DNA of 64,000 nucleotides, from NCBI RefSeq assembly GCF_003253745.1, contig NZ_MZXV01000051.1, positions 186,001 through 250,000 on the forward strand, written 5' to 3'. Below the pieces are notes generated by a model. That model had not been told where the DNA came from and did no database searches. It saw only the letters and a program-made list of their open reading frames with translations. Shown here piece after piece: positions 38,686-47,497 of this stretch. Source of the DNA: Mesorhizobium kowhaii. Its GTDB lineage: Bacteria > Pseudomonadota > Alphaproteobacteria > Rhizobiales > Rhizobiaceae. A program made the position numbers and the translations under genes. Numbering within the stretch: position 1 is the stretch's first letter; each line of letters opens with the position of its first letter.

Positions 38686-39773
38686 TGCGCGTCGATCTAT
38701 TTGACTTCGACCTGCCGGAGGAGCGCATCGCGCTTCGCCCGGCAGAGTCGCGCGACAGCGCCAGGATGCTGGTGGTCAAGCCTGGCGAAGGGCTCGACGA
38801 CCGGACAGTTGGCGACCTGCCGTCCCTGCTCAGGGCCGGCGACGTGCTGGTTTTCAATGATACCAAGGTGATTCCGGCGCAGCTCAAAGGCATCCGACGG
38901 CGCGGTGAGGCACAGGCTCAGGTCGAAGCCACGCTGCACATGCGCATGGCGCCGGACCGCTGGCTGGCTTTCATGCGGCCGGGCAAGCGCATTGCCGCCG
39001 GCGACCGCATCCATTTCGGCCATGACGGCAATTCCTGTTTCCTCGGTCAGCTCGACGCCACCGTGATCGAGAAAGGCGAGGGCGGCGAAGCGCTGCTTGG
39101 CTTCGACCTGTCGGGGCCCTTCCTGGACGAGGCACTGCACGCGGTCGGCCACATCCCGCTGCCGCCCTATATCGCTTCGAAGCGCGACGACGACGAACGC
39201 GACCGGGCTGACTACCAGACCATCTATGCCAGGGAGGAAGGCGCCGTTGCCGCACCCACGGCGGGCCTGCATTTCACGCCGGAGCTTTTTGCGGCAATCG
39301 ACGCCAAGGGTGTCGAGCGCCATTTCGTCACCTTGCATGTCGGTGCCGGCACGTTCCTGCCGGTGAAGGCAGATGACACCGCCGACCACAAGATGCACGC
39401 CGAGACCGGTTCGGTTAGCAAGGCAACCGCCGACGCACTCAACGCGGTCAGGGCGAGGGGCGGGCGCATCATCGCTGTCGGCACGACCTCGCTGCGCCTG
39501 CTGGAGAGCGCCGCCCGCGCAGATGGCACGCTCGCCGCGTGGTCCGGCCCGACCGACATCTTCATCACGCCGGGTTATCGCTTTCGCACCGCCGACATGC
39601 TGATGACCAATTTCCATCTGCCGCGCTCGACCCTGTTCATGCTGGTTTCGGCCTTCAGTGGCCTCGACACGATGCGTGCGGCCTATGCGCATGCCATTGA
39701 GACCCGTTACAGATTCTACTCCTATGGAGACGCAAGCCTGCTTTATCGAGCGGAGATGAGCGATGGACGATGA
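38685..39773 (+). CDS. queA: S-adenosylmethionine:tRNA ribosyltransferase-isomerase
   Basis: Transfers ribose from SAM to preQ1 in tRNA to make epoxyqueuosine. The 362-aa length is typical. Recognisable segments are FDLPEERIALRPAESRDSARML, FNDTKVIPAQLKG, APTAGLHFT, HVGAGTFLPVK and NFHLPRSTLFMLVSAF. It lies upstream of tgt, the gene acting just before it in queuosine synthesis, with a small gene between. Confidence 0.96.
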   Translation: MRVDLFDFDLPEERIALRPAESRDSARMLVVKPGEGLDDRTVGDLPSLLRAGDVLVFNDTKVIPAQLKGIRRRGEAQAQVEATLHMRMAPDRWLAFMRPGKRIAAGDRIHFGHDGNSCFLGQLDATVIEKGEGGEALLGFDLSGPFLDEALHAVGHIPLPPYIASKRDDDERDRADYQTIYAREEGAVAAPTAGLHFTPELFAAIDAKGVERHFVTLHVGAGTFLPVKADDTADHKMHAETGSVSKATADALNAVRARGGRIIAVGTTSLRLLESAARADGTLAAWSGPTDIFITPGYRFRTADMLMTNFHLPRSTLFMLVSAFSGLDTMRAAYAHAIETRYRFYSYGDASLLYRAEMSDGR

Positions 39774-40032
39774 TCTCAAGAGCCTGGACCGCGATGCACT
39801 GATCGCGGAAGTGAAAAAATTGCGCACCGGCATTCGGCAGCATCGCGACGCCACCGGCCATGATTTGTGCTGGTATCATCCGGATCTGTGGGATTTGCTG
39901 CCTGAGAAGACCGAGCCATCGATCGCCGTGCCGCCCTGGCCAAAATTCATGCGTGGCTGCATCCAATACCGCCAGTCGCTCGACAAGCAGGCACCTGGCG
40001 CACCGGTTCATGACAAGGAATTCAATGGCTAA
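39763..40032 (+). CDS. 89-aa conserved-looking protein between queA and tgt
   Basis: It starts within the last codons of queA (11-nt overlap) and ends 8 nt inside tgt. The N-terminal 30 residues are a charged helix (MDDDLKSLDRDALIAEVKKLR). The rest is Trp/Pro-rich (CWYHPDLWDLLP, PPWPKFMRGCIQYRQ) with two Cys and two His. Embedding by double overlap between queuosine genes implies translational coupling. I do not recognise the family. Confidence 0.65.
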   Translation: MDDDLKSLDRDALIAEVKKLRTGIRQHRDATGHDLCWYHPDLWDLLPEKTEPSIAVPPWPKFMRGCIQYRQSLDKQAPGAPVHDKEFNG

Positions 40033-41164
40033 GCCGTTCAGCTTCAAGGTTCTGGCGACGGACGGCAAGGCGCGGCGTGGTGTGATCGACATGCCGCGCG
40101 GCGAAATCCGCACGCCTGCCTTCATGCCGGTCGGCACCGGCGGCACGGTCAAAACGATGTACATGGACCAAGTGCGCGGCGTCGGCGCCGACATCATCCT
40201 GGGCAATACCTACCATCTGATGCTGCGGCCGGGCGCCGAGCGCGTGGCGCGGCTCGGCGGCTTGCATGAGTTCGCCCGCTGGCCGCATCCGATCCTGACC
40301 GATAGCGGTGGTTTCCAGGTGATGTCGCTGTCGAAGCTGAGAAAGCTGACCGAAAAGGGCGTCACCTTCCGCTCGCATATTGACGGCGCCGCCTACGAGA
40401 TGTCGCCGGAGCGCTCGATCGAGATCCAGGGCTTGCTCGATTCCGATATCCAGATGCAGCTCGACGAGTGCACGGCGCTGCCGGCCGCGATGAAGGAGAT
40501 CGAGCGTGCCATGGAGCTGTCGCTGCGCTGGGCCGAGCGCTGCAAGACGGCGTTCGGCGACCAGCCGGGCAAGGCGATGTTCGGCATCGTGCAAGGCGGC
40601 GACAACGCGGCACTCAGGGTGCGGTCGGCGCAGGCACTGAGCGCGATGGGGTTGAAGGGCTATGCGGTTGGCGGCCTGGCCGTTGGCGAGCCGCAGGCGG
40701 TGATGCTCGAGATGCTCGACATCACCTGTCCGGAACTGCCGGCGAACAAGCCGCGCTATCTCATGGGCGTCGGCACGCCGGACGATATCCTGAAATCGGT
40801 GGCGCGCGGCATCGATATGTTCGACTGCGTGATGCCGACGCGAGCGGGCCGGCACGGCCTTGCCTACACCAGGCGCGGCAAGGTCAATCTGCGCAACGCC
40901 CGCCATGCCGACGATCCGCGCCCTCTCGACGAGGAAAACGACTGCCCGGCAGCCCGGGATTACTCACGCGCCTATCTGCACCATCTGGTGCGCTCGCAGG
41001 AGGCGCTCGGTGCGATGCTTTTGACCTGGAACAATCTCTCGTATTATCAGAAGCTTATGCAGGACATCCGCGCCGCGATCGAGGCTAATGCGTTCGAGAC
41101 CCGCGCGGCAGAGATTTCAGAAGGTTGGGCGAGGGGTGATATTCCAGCCGCAGCGCGGTCTTAA
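40025..41164 (+). CDS. tgt: tRNA-guanine transglycosylase with incomplete zinc site
   Basis: Exchanges G34 for preQ1 in GUN-anticodon tRNAs. The 379-aa length is typical. Catalytic Asp93 (TDSGGFQVM) and Asp267 (FDCVMPTRAGRHG) are present. The zinc motif CxCxxC of E. coli (C302, C304, C307) reads N305, C307, A310 here, so two of three Cys are missing although SRAYLHHL with the His ligand is kept. The stop codon overlaps that of the convergent gene within TTAA. Confidence 0.95.
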   Translation: MAKPFSFKVLATDGKARRGVIDMPRGEIRTPAFMPVGTGGTVKTMYMDQVRGVGADIILGNTYHLMLRPGAERVARLGGLHEFARWPHPILTDSGGFQVMSLSKLRKLTEKGVTFRSHIDGAAYEMSPERSIEIQGLLDSDIQMQLDECTALPAAMKEIERAMELSLRWAERCKTAFGDQPGKAMFGIVQGGDNAALRVRSAQALSAMGLKGYAVGGLAVGEPQAVMLEMLDITCPELPANKPRYLMGVGTPDDILKSVARGIDMFDCVMPTRAGRHGLAYTRRGKVNLRNARHADDPRPLDEENDCPAARDYSRAYLHHLVRSQEALGAMLLTWNNLSYYQKLMQDIRAAIEANAFETRAAEISEGWARGDIPAAARS

Positions 41165-41736
41165 TCGCCTTTGTCTGAAGTGTTTTTGGTGCGCAATTTT
41201 ACCTGCTGGTGCCATTCTTCAAAAGTCATCCACCCGCGCCGCTCATTGAACCACTCGCTCTCAAGCCGATCTAGCATCTTGGCGTTTGCCGGCTTGAGCA
41301 TTTCGAAGCCGTAACGCCGATTGGCCTCGTCCAATAGCCCGCGCATTACCCATTTGTTGCTGCAATCCTCCGGAAGAGGGAATAGGGCCGTAATATGCGC
41401 CTTAATTCGACCGATAATTCCGAGACCTATGAAGCCGATGTCGTTGTATGAATTGCAATAGTCTGTCCAAAGATCGGGATCATTGCTCTGTATATGCTCC
41501 AGTAAAACAATGCCCTGGGCTTCGTTCCATTCGACACTACCATTAACAATTTGTCGATGTTTCTTGATGTGTGCTAGGAATTTCTCCCTACGCAGCAGTC
41601 GATTTTCGGGCTGCCACATGACAAATTGAAAAGTGCGCTCATTGGCAAATCGAAAATTAACTGCGCCAGCGCGGTAGTGCTTCCGATGAAGGCCGGGAAA
41701 CAATTCTTCAATGAATGAACAAATGCGATCGCTCAT
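41161..41736 (-). CDS. Unrecognised 191-aa protein in AT-rich insert
   Basis: A soluble, Trp-rich protein (FEELFPGLHRKHY-type N-terminus, WMTFEEWHQQVKLR C-terminus) with no family I recognise. Codon use is visibly more AT-rich than in the flanking genes, suggesting transfer. Its TAA stop is formed by the same TTAA that ends tgt on the other strand. Confidence 0.55.
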   Translation of the reverse strand: MSDRICSFIEELFPGLHRKHYRAGAVNFRFANERTFQFVMWQPENRLLRREKFLAHIKKHRQIVNGSVEWNEAQGIVLLEHIQSNDPDLWTDYCNSYNDIGFIGLGIIGRIKAHITALFPLPEDCSNKWVMRGLLDEANRRYGFEMLKPANAKMLDRLESEWFNERRGWMTFEEWHQQVKLRTKNTSDKGD

Positions 41737-41784
41737 CGCACTGGAAATGAACCCATTGTTATTCTCGGCATCAAGATAGGCCTG

Positions 41785-42090
41785 TCATTCTTCGGGGTAG
41801 CGTTCCTTGTAGGATGTGATTATGAGGTTGATCTCCTCGGGTGTCCATTCCTTGATCCCTGAAATTCGACCCGGAAAGGTTGCGCGAATTTTGAAAGGAA
41901 TTGATGCAATCTCTTCGCTTTCAGGCGTCGCCTCCCTCATTTCGGGCTGATAACTACGACTTACATTTTCACGGTGAATGGATGAACGAAAGTTCATCAT
42001 CCAGAACACGAGCATCAAGAGCGCTGTAAGCCAAACAGCGGAAAAAATCGCCTGCACGACCACGAGATCAAAGCCCCCCACGCAAGTCAC
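41785..42090 (-). CDS. Unrecognised membrane-anchored protein, up to 101 aa
   Basis: One hydrophobic helix near the N-terminus (VVQAIFSAVWLTALLMLVFWMM) and a polar C-terminal domain containing WTPEEINLIITSYKERYPEE. The GTG at 42090 lacks a ribosome site, and a later GTG in frame is possible. AT-rich like its downstream neighbour, with which it may form an acquired pair. The 185 bp upstream (42091-42275) holds no gene that I can see. Confidence 0.45.
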   Translation of the reverse strand: MTCVGGFDLVVVQAIFSAVWLTALLMLVFWMMNFRSSIHRENVSRSYQPEMREATPESEEIASIPFKIRATFPGRISGIKEWTPEEINLIITSYKERYPEE

Positions 42091-42275
42091 ACAGTATTGT
42101 TGTTGTCACGAAACCCACCACTCCAGCACAGTCACCTTTTGTGATTGTCGTTCAAGTCAATATTCCGCAATCCCATTCAGAATGAAACGGATGCCGAATC
42201 CGGATTGCGCTGTCAAAGCGTGATCCTTTCAAGGCGATGGCAATCTTGGGCGTCAACAAGCCTTAAATGGATTGT

Positions 42276-42695
42276 CTAGGTGCTCAGCGAATTCGACGCG
42301 CGCAGGCTGCAGCCGGTGATCTGGAAGCTGCCGTCGGGCTGTTGCTGCAGCGTGTAGACAGCCTCGTAGTCCTTGCCGTCGGGGCCGACGATCAGCACCT
42401 GCTGGACGATCGAGGTCGGGCTCGTCTCCTCCACCTTGCCAAAAGAATAGGTCTGCGGCTTGCGCACGGGCGGATAGCCGTTGGTCACCATGTTCATGAA
42501 GGTGTCGACGGTCGGGAAGATCTGCTTCACGTTGGGTGCTGCGAAGCTGTAGGCGGTGACGCCGTCATTGGCGATGAACGCTTTCAACTGGCCGTCGATG
42601 GCTGCTTGCGCCGCCTTGATCTCGGCATCGCCGGCAAACGCCGACGAGGCCAAGATGAATGGAACGAACGCGAATGCGAAAAACATGTGGCGCAT
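42276..42695 (-). CDS. Secreted DUF4864-like protein
   Basis: A 139-aa protein starting MRHMFFAFAFVPFILASSAFAGD, with a Sec signal cleaved after AFA. The mature part (IKAAQAAIDGQLKAFIANDGVTAYSFAAP, then beta strands ending QITGCSL) matches the DUF4864 pattern, a cystatin- or NTF2-like fold. Function unknown. ATG 42695 is preferred over an upstream Met that lacks a signal peptide. Confidence 0.72.
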   Translation of the reverse strand: MRHMFFAFAFVPFILASSAFAGDAEIKAAQAAIDGQLKAFIANDGVTAYSFAAPNVKQIFPTVDTFMNMVTNGYPPVRKPQTYSFGKVEETSPTSIVQQVLIVGPDGKDYEAVYTLQQQPDGSFQITGCSLRASNSLST

Positions 42696-42960
42696 GGCCT
42701 GTCTCCGGTGCCCCTTGAGAACGCTGCCTCTCCCCAAAACTGTGCCAAGAGGCATTTTAACATACGCTTGGCGGCGCTTCACGGTTTCAGTGATGGCGAT
42801 TTATTCGTCTCGCCTCGGTTCAAGCGCGTCATGCCGGTGGCGGCGCTGTGGGAAGCCGTAGCCCAGGTCCAGGTCGGCTAAGTACGCATTCCAACGCTTG
42901 AAAGCCCGCCTCCAGTCTGTCAGAAGGGCCGCTTGGACTTGGACGTTTAGGGACGAAGCC

Positions 42961-43197
42961 ATGAGGGCGTTTTTCGTGCAGATCAAATGCGAGTTGGGCA
43001 AATCCTATGAGGTTGCCAGCGCGCTTGCCGATGCCGAGATCGCTTCGGAAATCTACTCCACTGCCGGCAACTACGATCTGCTCGCCAAATTCTATGTCGA
43101 CGACGAGGAAGATGTCGGCCATTTCGTCAACGAGAAGGTGCAGATTCTCCCCGGCATCAAGGACACCTTCACCGTCGTCACGTTCCGCGCCTTCTAG
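42961..43197 (+). CDS. Stand-alone Lrp/AsnC ligand-binding (RAM) domain protein
   Basis: A 78-aa protein made only of the effector domain of Lrp/AsnC regulators (MRAFFVQIKCELGKSYEVASAL through VTFRAF), without a DNA-binding part. Such proteins may bind amino acids or dimerise with full-length Lrp proteins. It is monocistronic. Confidence 0.8.
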   Translation: MRAFFVQIKCELGKSYEVASALADAEIASEIYSTAGNYDLLAKFYVDDEEDVGHFVNEKVQILPGIKDTFTVVTFRAF

Positions 43198-43368
43198 CCA
43201 CTGAACGCACCTGCTCGGCCACAAGGCAAAGCCTGACCAAGGTCATATTTCAGCTGCCTCAATTTTGGGCAGCCGCCACATACTGATCGTCGGTATCCCT
43301 CAAATCACCGATTGCGCTTGATTTTCTCCGGCGACGCCAGTGAAATGGTGTCACAGGGGAGTATGCGA

Positions 43369-44781
43369 TTGGCAGCGTTCGATGAAATGCTTCCGGAAGT
43401 TTCCGGATTGAGAAGACCGTATTCGGCTTATGATCGCTGGCTGAAGGAGCAGGATCCGGCCAGGCTTACCGAGAAGATGCAGGACGCCGAACGCGTCTTC
43501 CGCAAGACCGGTATCACCTTCGCCGTCTATGGCGAGCAGGAAGCCTCCGAGCGGCTGATCCCGTTCGACATCGTTCCCCGCATCATCTCGGGCAATGAGT
43601 GGCGGCGTCTGACGCAAGGCATCGAGCAGCGCGTGCAGGCGCTGAACGCCTTCCTCGACGACATCTACCATCGCCAGGAGATCCTGCGGGCAGGGCGCGT
43701 TCCCAGGGAATTGATTGCCAAGAACGAGGCGTTTTTGCCGGAAATGATCGGGGTCAGGCCGCCGGCCGGCGTCTACACCCACATCATCGGCGTCGACATC
43801 GTCCGCATCAGCGAGGACGAATTCTACGTGCTGGAGGACAATGCACGCACGCCATCCGGTGTCTCCTACATGCTGGAGAACCGCGAGACGATGATGCAGC
43901 TGTTCCCCGAGCTGTTCCAGAAGATCAAGGTGCGGCCGGTGGAAAACTATCCGCAGCTTCTGCGCCAGTCGCTGGCGGCGGTGCGGCCGCAAAGCACCAA
44001 GGGCACGCCAACCATCGCGGTGCTGACGCCCGGCAGCTTCAACTCCGCCTATTTCGAACATGCCTTCCTTGCCGACCAAATGGGCGTGCAGCTTGTCGAA
44101 GGGCAGGATCTGCGCGTCATCGACGGCCATGTCGCGATGCGCACGACCGAAGGCTACAAGCAGATCGATGTGCTTTACCGCCGCGTCGACGATTCTTTCC
44201 TCGACCCGCTGACGTTCCGGCCGGACTCGGCGCTTGGCATACCCGGCATCATGGATGTCTACCGCGCCGGCAACATCACCATTGCCAATGCGCCGGGCAC
44301 CGGCATCGCCGACGACAAGGCGATCTATTCCTACATGCCCGAGATCGTCGAATTCTACACCGGCCGCAAAGCGATCCTCGGCAACATTCCGACCTGGCGC
44401 TGCTCGGAGCCGGACAGCCTGAAATACGTGCTCGAGCACATCGACGAGCTGGTGATCAAGGAGGTCCACGGTTCCGGCGGCTACGGCATGCTGGTCGGGC
44501 CGGCGGCGACCAAGAAGGAATGCGAGGATTTTTCCAAGAAACTCGCGGCAAAACCGTCGAACTACATCGCCCAGCCGACGTTGGCGCTGTCGACTTGCCC
44601 GATCCTGACCGACAAGGGCCTGGCGCCGCGCCACGTCGATCTGCGGCCCTATGTGCTGGTTTCCGACCGCATCCAGATCGTGCCCGGCGGGCTGACGCGC
44701 GTCGCGCTGAAGGAAGGCTCGCTGGTCGTCAATTCTTCGCAAGGCGGCGGCACCAAGGATACGTGGGTGCTGGATGATTGA
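43369..44781 (+). CDS. Circularly permuted ATP-grasp protein (DUF404/DUF407 type)
   Basis: A 470-aa predicted peptide-forming ligase. I choose the TTG at 43369: AGGGGAG lies 7 nt upstream and the product begins LAAFDEMLPEV, a start typical of the family. An ATG at 43363 is too close to the ribosome site. The segments YVLEDNARTPSGVSYMLENR, LTPGSFNSAYFEHAFLA and VIKEVHGSGGYGMLVGP cover the ATP-grasp core. It heads an operon with alpha-E, transglutaminase and Anbu genes, a gene set predicted in the literature to make and process a peptide or tag. Substrate unknown. Confidence 0.88.
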   Translation: MAAFDEMLPEVSGLRRPYSAYDRWLKEQDPARLTEKMQDAERVFRKTGITFAVYGEQEASERLIPFDIVPRIISGNEWRRLTQGIEQRVQALNAFLDDIYHRQEILRAGRVPRELIAKNEAFLPEMIGVRPPAGVYTHIIGVDIVRISEDEFYVLEDNARTPSGVSYMLENRETMMQLFPELFQKIKVRPVENYPQLLRQSLAAVRPQSTKGTPTIAVLTPGSFNSAYFEHAFLADQMGVQLVEGQDLRVIDGHVAMRTTEGYKQIDVLYRRVDDSFLDPLTFRPDSALGIPGIMDVYRAGNITIANAPGTGIADDKAIYSYMPEIVEFYTGRKAILGNIPTWRCSEPDSLKYVLEHIDELVIKEVHGSGGYGMLVGPAATKKECEDFSKKLAAKPSNYIAQPTLALSTCPILTDKGLAPRHVDLRPYVLVSDRIQIVPGGLTRVALKEGSLVVNSSQGGGTKDTWVLDD

Positions 44782-44802
44782 TTTTCATTTGAAGGTTTTT
44801 GG

Positions 44803-45744
44803 ATGCTTTTAGGCCGGACCGCCAACGGACTTTACTGGATGAACCGCTACATCGAGCGGGCTGAGAACATGGCACGCCTTGTCGATGCCGGCCTGCGCAT
44901 GGCGCTGACGCGCACCCAAAGTGCCTCGGAAGAATGGAATTCGGTGCTGCTCAGCGCCGGCTCCGACGTCGCCTTCACGCAGAAATACCAGGACTATACC
45001 GCCGCCAATGTCGCTGACTTCCTGTTGCGCGACACGTCGAACCCGTCGAGCACGATGGTGGCGATCGAGACGGCTCGTAACAATGCCCGCATGGTGCGCA
45101 CCGCGCTGACACGCGAGACCTGGGAAAGCATCAACGAAGCCTGGATGTCGCTGAAGCGGATGCTGGCAAGGCCGATCGACGAGCGCGACCTGCCCAGCGT
45201 TCTCGATGCGATCAAGCGCGAGACGGCACTGATCCGCGGCTCGTTCTACGGCACCATGCTGCGTAACGAGATCTTCGATTTCTCGCAGCTCGGCACCTAT
45301 GTCGAGCGCGCCGACAACACGGCGCGCATTCTCGACGTGAAATACTATGTGCTGTTGCCGTCGATCTCCTGGGTCGGCTCGACGCTCGACAACTACCAGT
45401 GGGAATCGATCCTGCGTTCGGTGTCGGCGCACCGCTCCTACCGCTGGGTCTACGAGGCCGACTACAAGCCGACCAACATTGCCGACTATCTGATCCTCAA
45501 TGTCCGCATGCCGCGTTCGCTGACCTTCTGCTATCGCTTCCTGGCCGAACATCTGAAATTCCTCGGCGACGACTACGGCGAACGCCATGCCTGCCACGCG
45601 ACGGCCGACAAGACGCAGGCCATGCTGAGGGCCGGGTCGATCAAGGATATATTCGACGCCGGCCTGCATGAATTCCTGGCCAATTTCATTCGTGAGAACA
45701 CCAGGCTCGGCGACGAGATCGCACAAGATTATCGGTTTAATTGA
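44803..45744 (+). CDS. Alpha-E domain protein (DUF403)
   Basis: A 313-aa all-helical protein starting LLGRTANGLYWMNRYIERAENMARLVDAGL. Further conserved parts are NPSSTMVAIETARNNARMVRTALT and FSQLGTYVERADNTARILDVKYY. It always travels with the permuted ATP-grasp ligase and is presumed to be part of the same complex or reaction. It lies 21 nt after the ATP-grasp gene. Confidence 0.88.
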   Translation: MLLGRTANGLYWMNRYIERAENMARLVDAGLRMALTRTQSASEEWNSVLLSAGSDVAFTQKYQDYTAANVADFLLRDTSNPSSTMVAIETARNNARMVRTALTRETWESINEAWMSLKRMLARPIDERDLPSVLDAIKRETALIRGSFYGTMLRNEIFDFSQLGTYVERADNTARILDVKYYVLLPSISWVGSTLDNYQWESILRSVSAHRSYRWVYEADYKPTNIADYLILNVRMPRSLTFCYRFLAEHLKFLGDDYGERHACHATADKTQAMLRAGSIKDIFDAGLHEFLANFIRENTRLGDEIAQDYRFN

Positions 45745-45812
45745 GCATGATCCCGAACCGAAGGACCGCGATAGCGAAAAGTGGGAACCGGTTTTCGGAC
45801 GAGATCATGCTC
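45743..45812. repeat. Family C palindromic repeat inside the ATP-grasp operon
   Basis: GAGCATGATCCCGAACCG at the left end and CGGACGAGATCATGCTC at the right end are inverted; the inner part holds CGAAAAGTGGGAACCGGTTTTCG. This is the style of a dispersed rhizobial palindrome. It occupies almost the whole gap between the alpha-E and transglutaminase genes, so its RNA hairpin lies within the operon mRNA. Confidence 0.82.
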
Positions 45813-45829
45813 GTAAACGGAAAACAAAC

Positions 45830-46624
45830 ATGCGGCTGAAGATCACCCACCGGACCGAATACCGCTACGATGCACCGGTGCACTATCTGCTGCAGCGGCT
45901 GCGGCTGCTTCCGGTCAGCGGATCGACGCAGACCGTTCTGTCCTGGGCGCTGGCCATCGAGGGCGCGCGCGAAGAGGTTCGCTTTGTCGACCACTTCGGC
46001 AATGACACAAGGCTATTGAGCGTCGAGGGCGAGCGCGACTTCATCACCGTGGAAGCGGCCGGCGAAGTGGTGACGCGCGACACCGCAGGTGTCTCCGGAC
46101 CACACCAGGGCTTTACGCCGCTCTGGCTGTACAGCCATGAAACACCGTTGACGGCGATCGGCAGCGGTGTTCGCGAACTCGCCGCCGCGGTCGGCAAGGG
46201 CACCGACATCGAGCGGCTGCACCGGCTGATGGCGATGATCGGCGAGCGCGTCGCCTACACGCCCGGTACCACCAATGCGGCGACGCCGGCAGAGGAAGCC
46301 TTGGCGCTCAAGACCGGTGTCTGCCAGGATCACACCCATATCTTTGCCGCGGCCGCGCGCGCCATGGGCTTTCCGGCCCGCTATGTCAGCGGCTATCTGA
46401 TGCTGGATGCGACTGTCGAGCAGGCCGCAAGCCATGCCTGGGCCGAAGCGCATGTCGCGGGTCTCGGCTGGGTTGCCTTCGATGCCGCCAACGGCATCTC
46501 TCCAGACGAACGCTATGTAAAAGTGGCAACCGGCCGCGACTATCGCGATGCCACGCCGGTGTCGGGAATTCGGCTGGGACAGGCGGAAGAACAGCTTGCG
46601 GTCACCGTCACGGTAGAGCAGTAA
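45830..46624 (+). CDS. Transglutaminase-like cysteine protease
   Basis: A 264-aa protein with an N-terminal beta domain (MRLKITHRTEYRYDAPVHYLLQRLRLLP) and a transglutaminase-like core. The triad is C165 (TGVCQDHTHIF), H202 (SHAWAEAHV) and D218 (VAFDAANG). Bacterial members of this operon class are thought to act as peptidases or transferases on the ATP-grasp product. Third gene of the operon; the start is 17 nt after repeat C. Confidence 0.9.
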   Translation: MRLKITHRTEYRYDAPVHYLLQRLRLLPVSGSTQTVLSWALAIEGAREEVRFVDHFGNDTRLLSVEGERDFITVEAAGEVVTRDTAGVSGPHQGFTPLWLYSHETPLTAIGSGVRELAAAVGKGTDIERLHRLMAMIGERVAYTPGTTNAATPAEEALALKTGVCQDHTHIFAAAARAMGFPARYVSGYLMLDATVEQAASHAWAEAHVAGLGWVAFDAANGISPDERYVKVATGRDYRDATPVSGIRLGQAEEQLAVTVTVEQ

Positions 46625-46655
46625 TCCCCCTAGGATTGCCGTTAGAAGAGATTCC

Positions 46656-47387
46656 ATGACCTATTGCGTCGGCCTGAAGATCGATCGCGGGCTCGTGTTC
46701 ATGTCGGACACGCGCACCAATGCCGGCATGGATTCGATTTCCACCTTCCGCAAGATGCATGTCTGGGAGCAGCCGGGCGAGCGCGTCATCGTGCTGATGT
46801 CGGCCGGGAACCTGGCGACGACTCAGGCGGTGGTCAGCCTGCTTGACGAACGCACCAAGGCAATTGCAGATCGTCACGCCACGCTTCTGGAGACGCCGTC
46901 GATGTATCAGACGGTGCGGCTGGTCGGCGATACCGTCAAGGAGGTCATCGCCAGTTCGTCACCAGCCGGCGAAAAGGCAGACTCCTACTTCAATGCCTCC
47001 TTCATCCTCGGCGGCCAGATCAAGGGCAGCGAGCCGCGGCTGTTCATGATCTATCCCGAAGGCAATTTCATCGAATCGACCGACGACACGCCATTCTTCC
47101 AGATCGGCGAGACCAAATATGGCAAGCCGATCATCATCCGCGCCTACGAAAAGACGATGAGCCTCGCCGAGACGGTGAAGCTGCTTCTGGTGTCGTTCGA
47201 TTCGACGCTGAAGTCGAATCTGTCGGTCGGCTTGCCGCTCGACCTGCTCTTCCTGGAAAAAGACGCTTTCAAGGTTGGGCTGAAGAAGCGGATCGGCCAG
47301 GACGACCAGTACTACCGCACGATCTCGGATGGCTGGTCGAGTGCGCTGAAGACAGCTTTTGCCAGCCTGCCCGATTTCCCGGGGTAG
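46656..47387 (+). CDS. Anbu-type proteasome-like peptidase
   Basis: A 243-aa Ntn-hydrolase of the ancestral beta-subunit (Anbu, or BPH) family. Start MTYCVGLKIDRGLVFMSDTRTNAG places the predicted nucleophile Thr2 right after Met1, so no propeptide is needed. MSAGNLATTQAV and the Lys-containing STFRKMHVW support the fold. It is distinct from HslV and the 20S proteasome, and no AAA+ partner is present. It ends the operon; substrates are unknown. Confidence 0.88.
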   Translation: MTYCVGLKIDRGLVFMSDTRTNAGMDSISTFRKMHVWEQPGERVIVLMSAGNLATTQAVVSLLDERTKAIADRHATLLETPSMYQTVRLVGDTVKEVIASSSPAGEKADSYFNASFILGGQIKGSEPRLFMIYPEGNFIESTDDTPFFQIGETKYGKPIIIRAYEKTMSLAETVKLLLVSFDSTLKSNLSVGLPLDLLFLEKDAFKVGLKKRIGQDDQYYRTISDGWSSALKTAFASLPDFPG

Positions 47388-47497
47388 GGCGCGCGGCATT
47401 CGCTGGCGGTTGCATATATTTCACATGTTAAATAATATCGAACCTTGAAGAGCCAGCCGTGACGAGCGGCGGCGAGGGATCCTGTCGGGAGGACACG

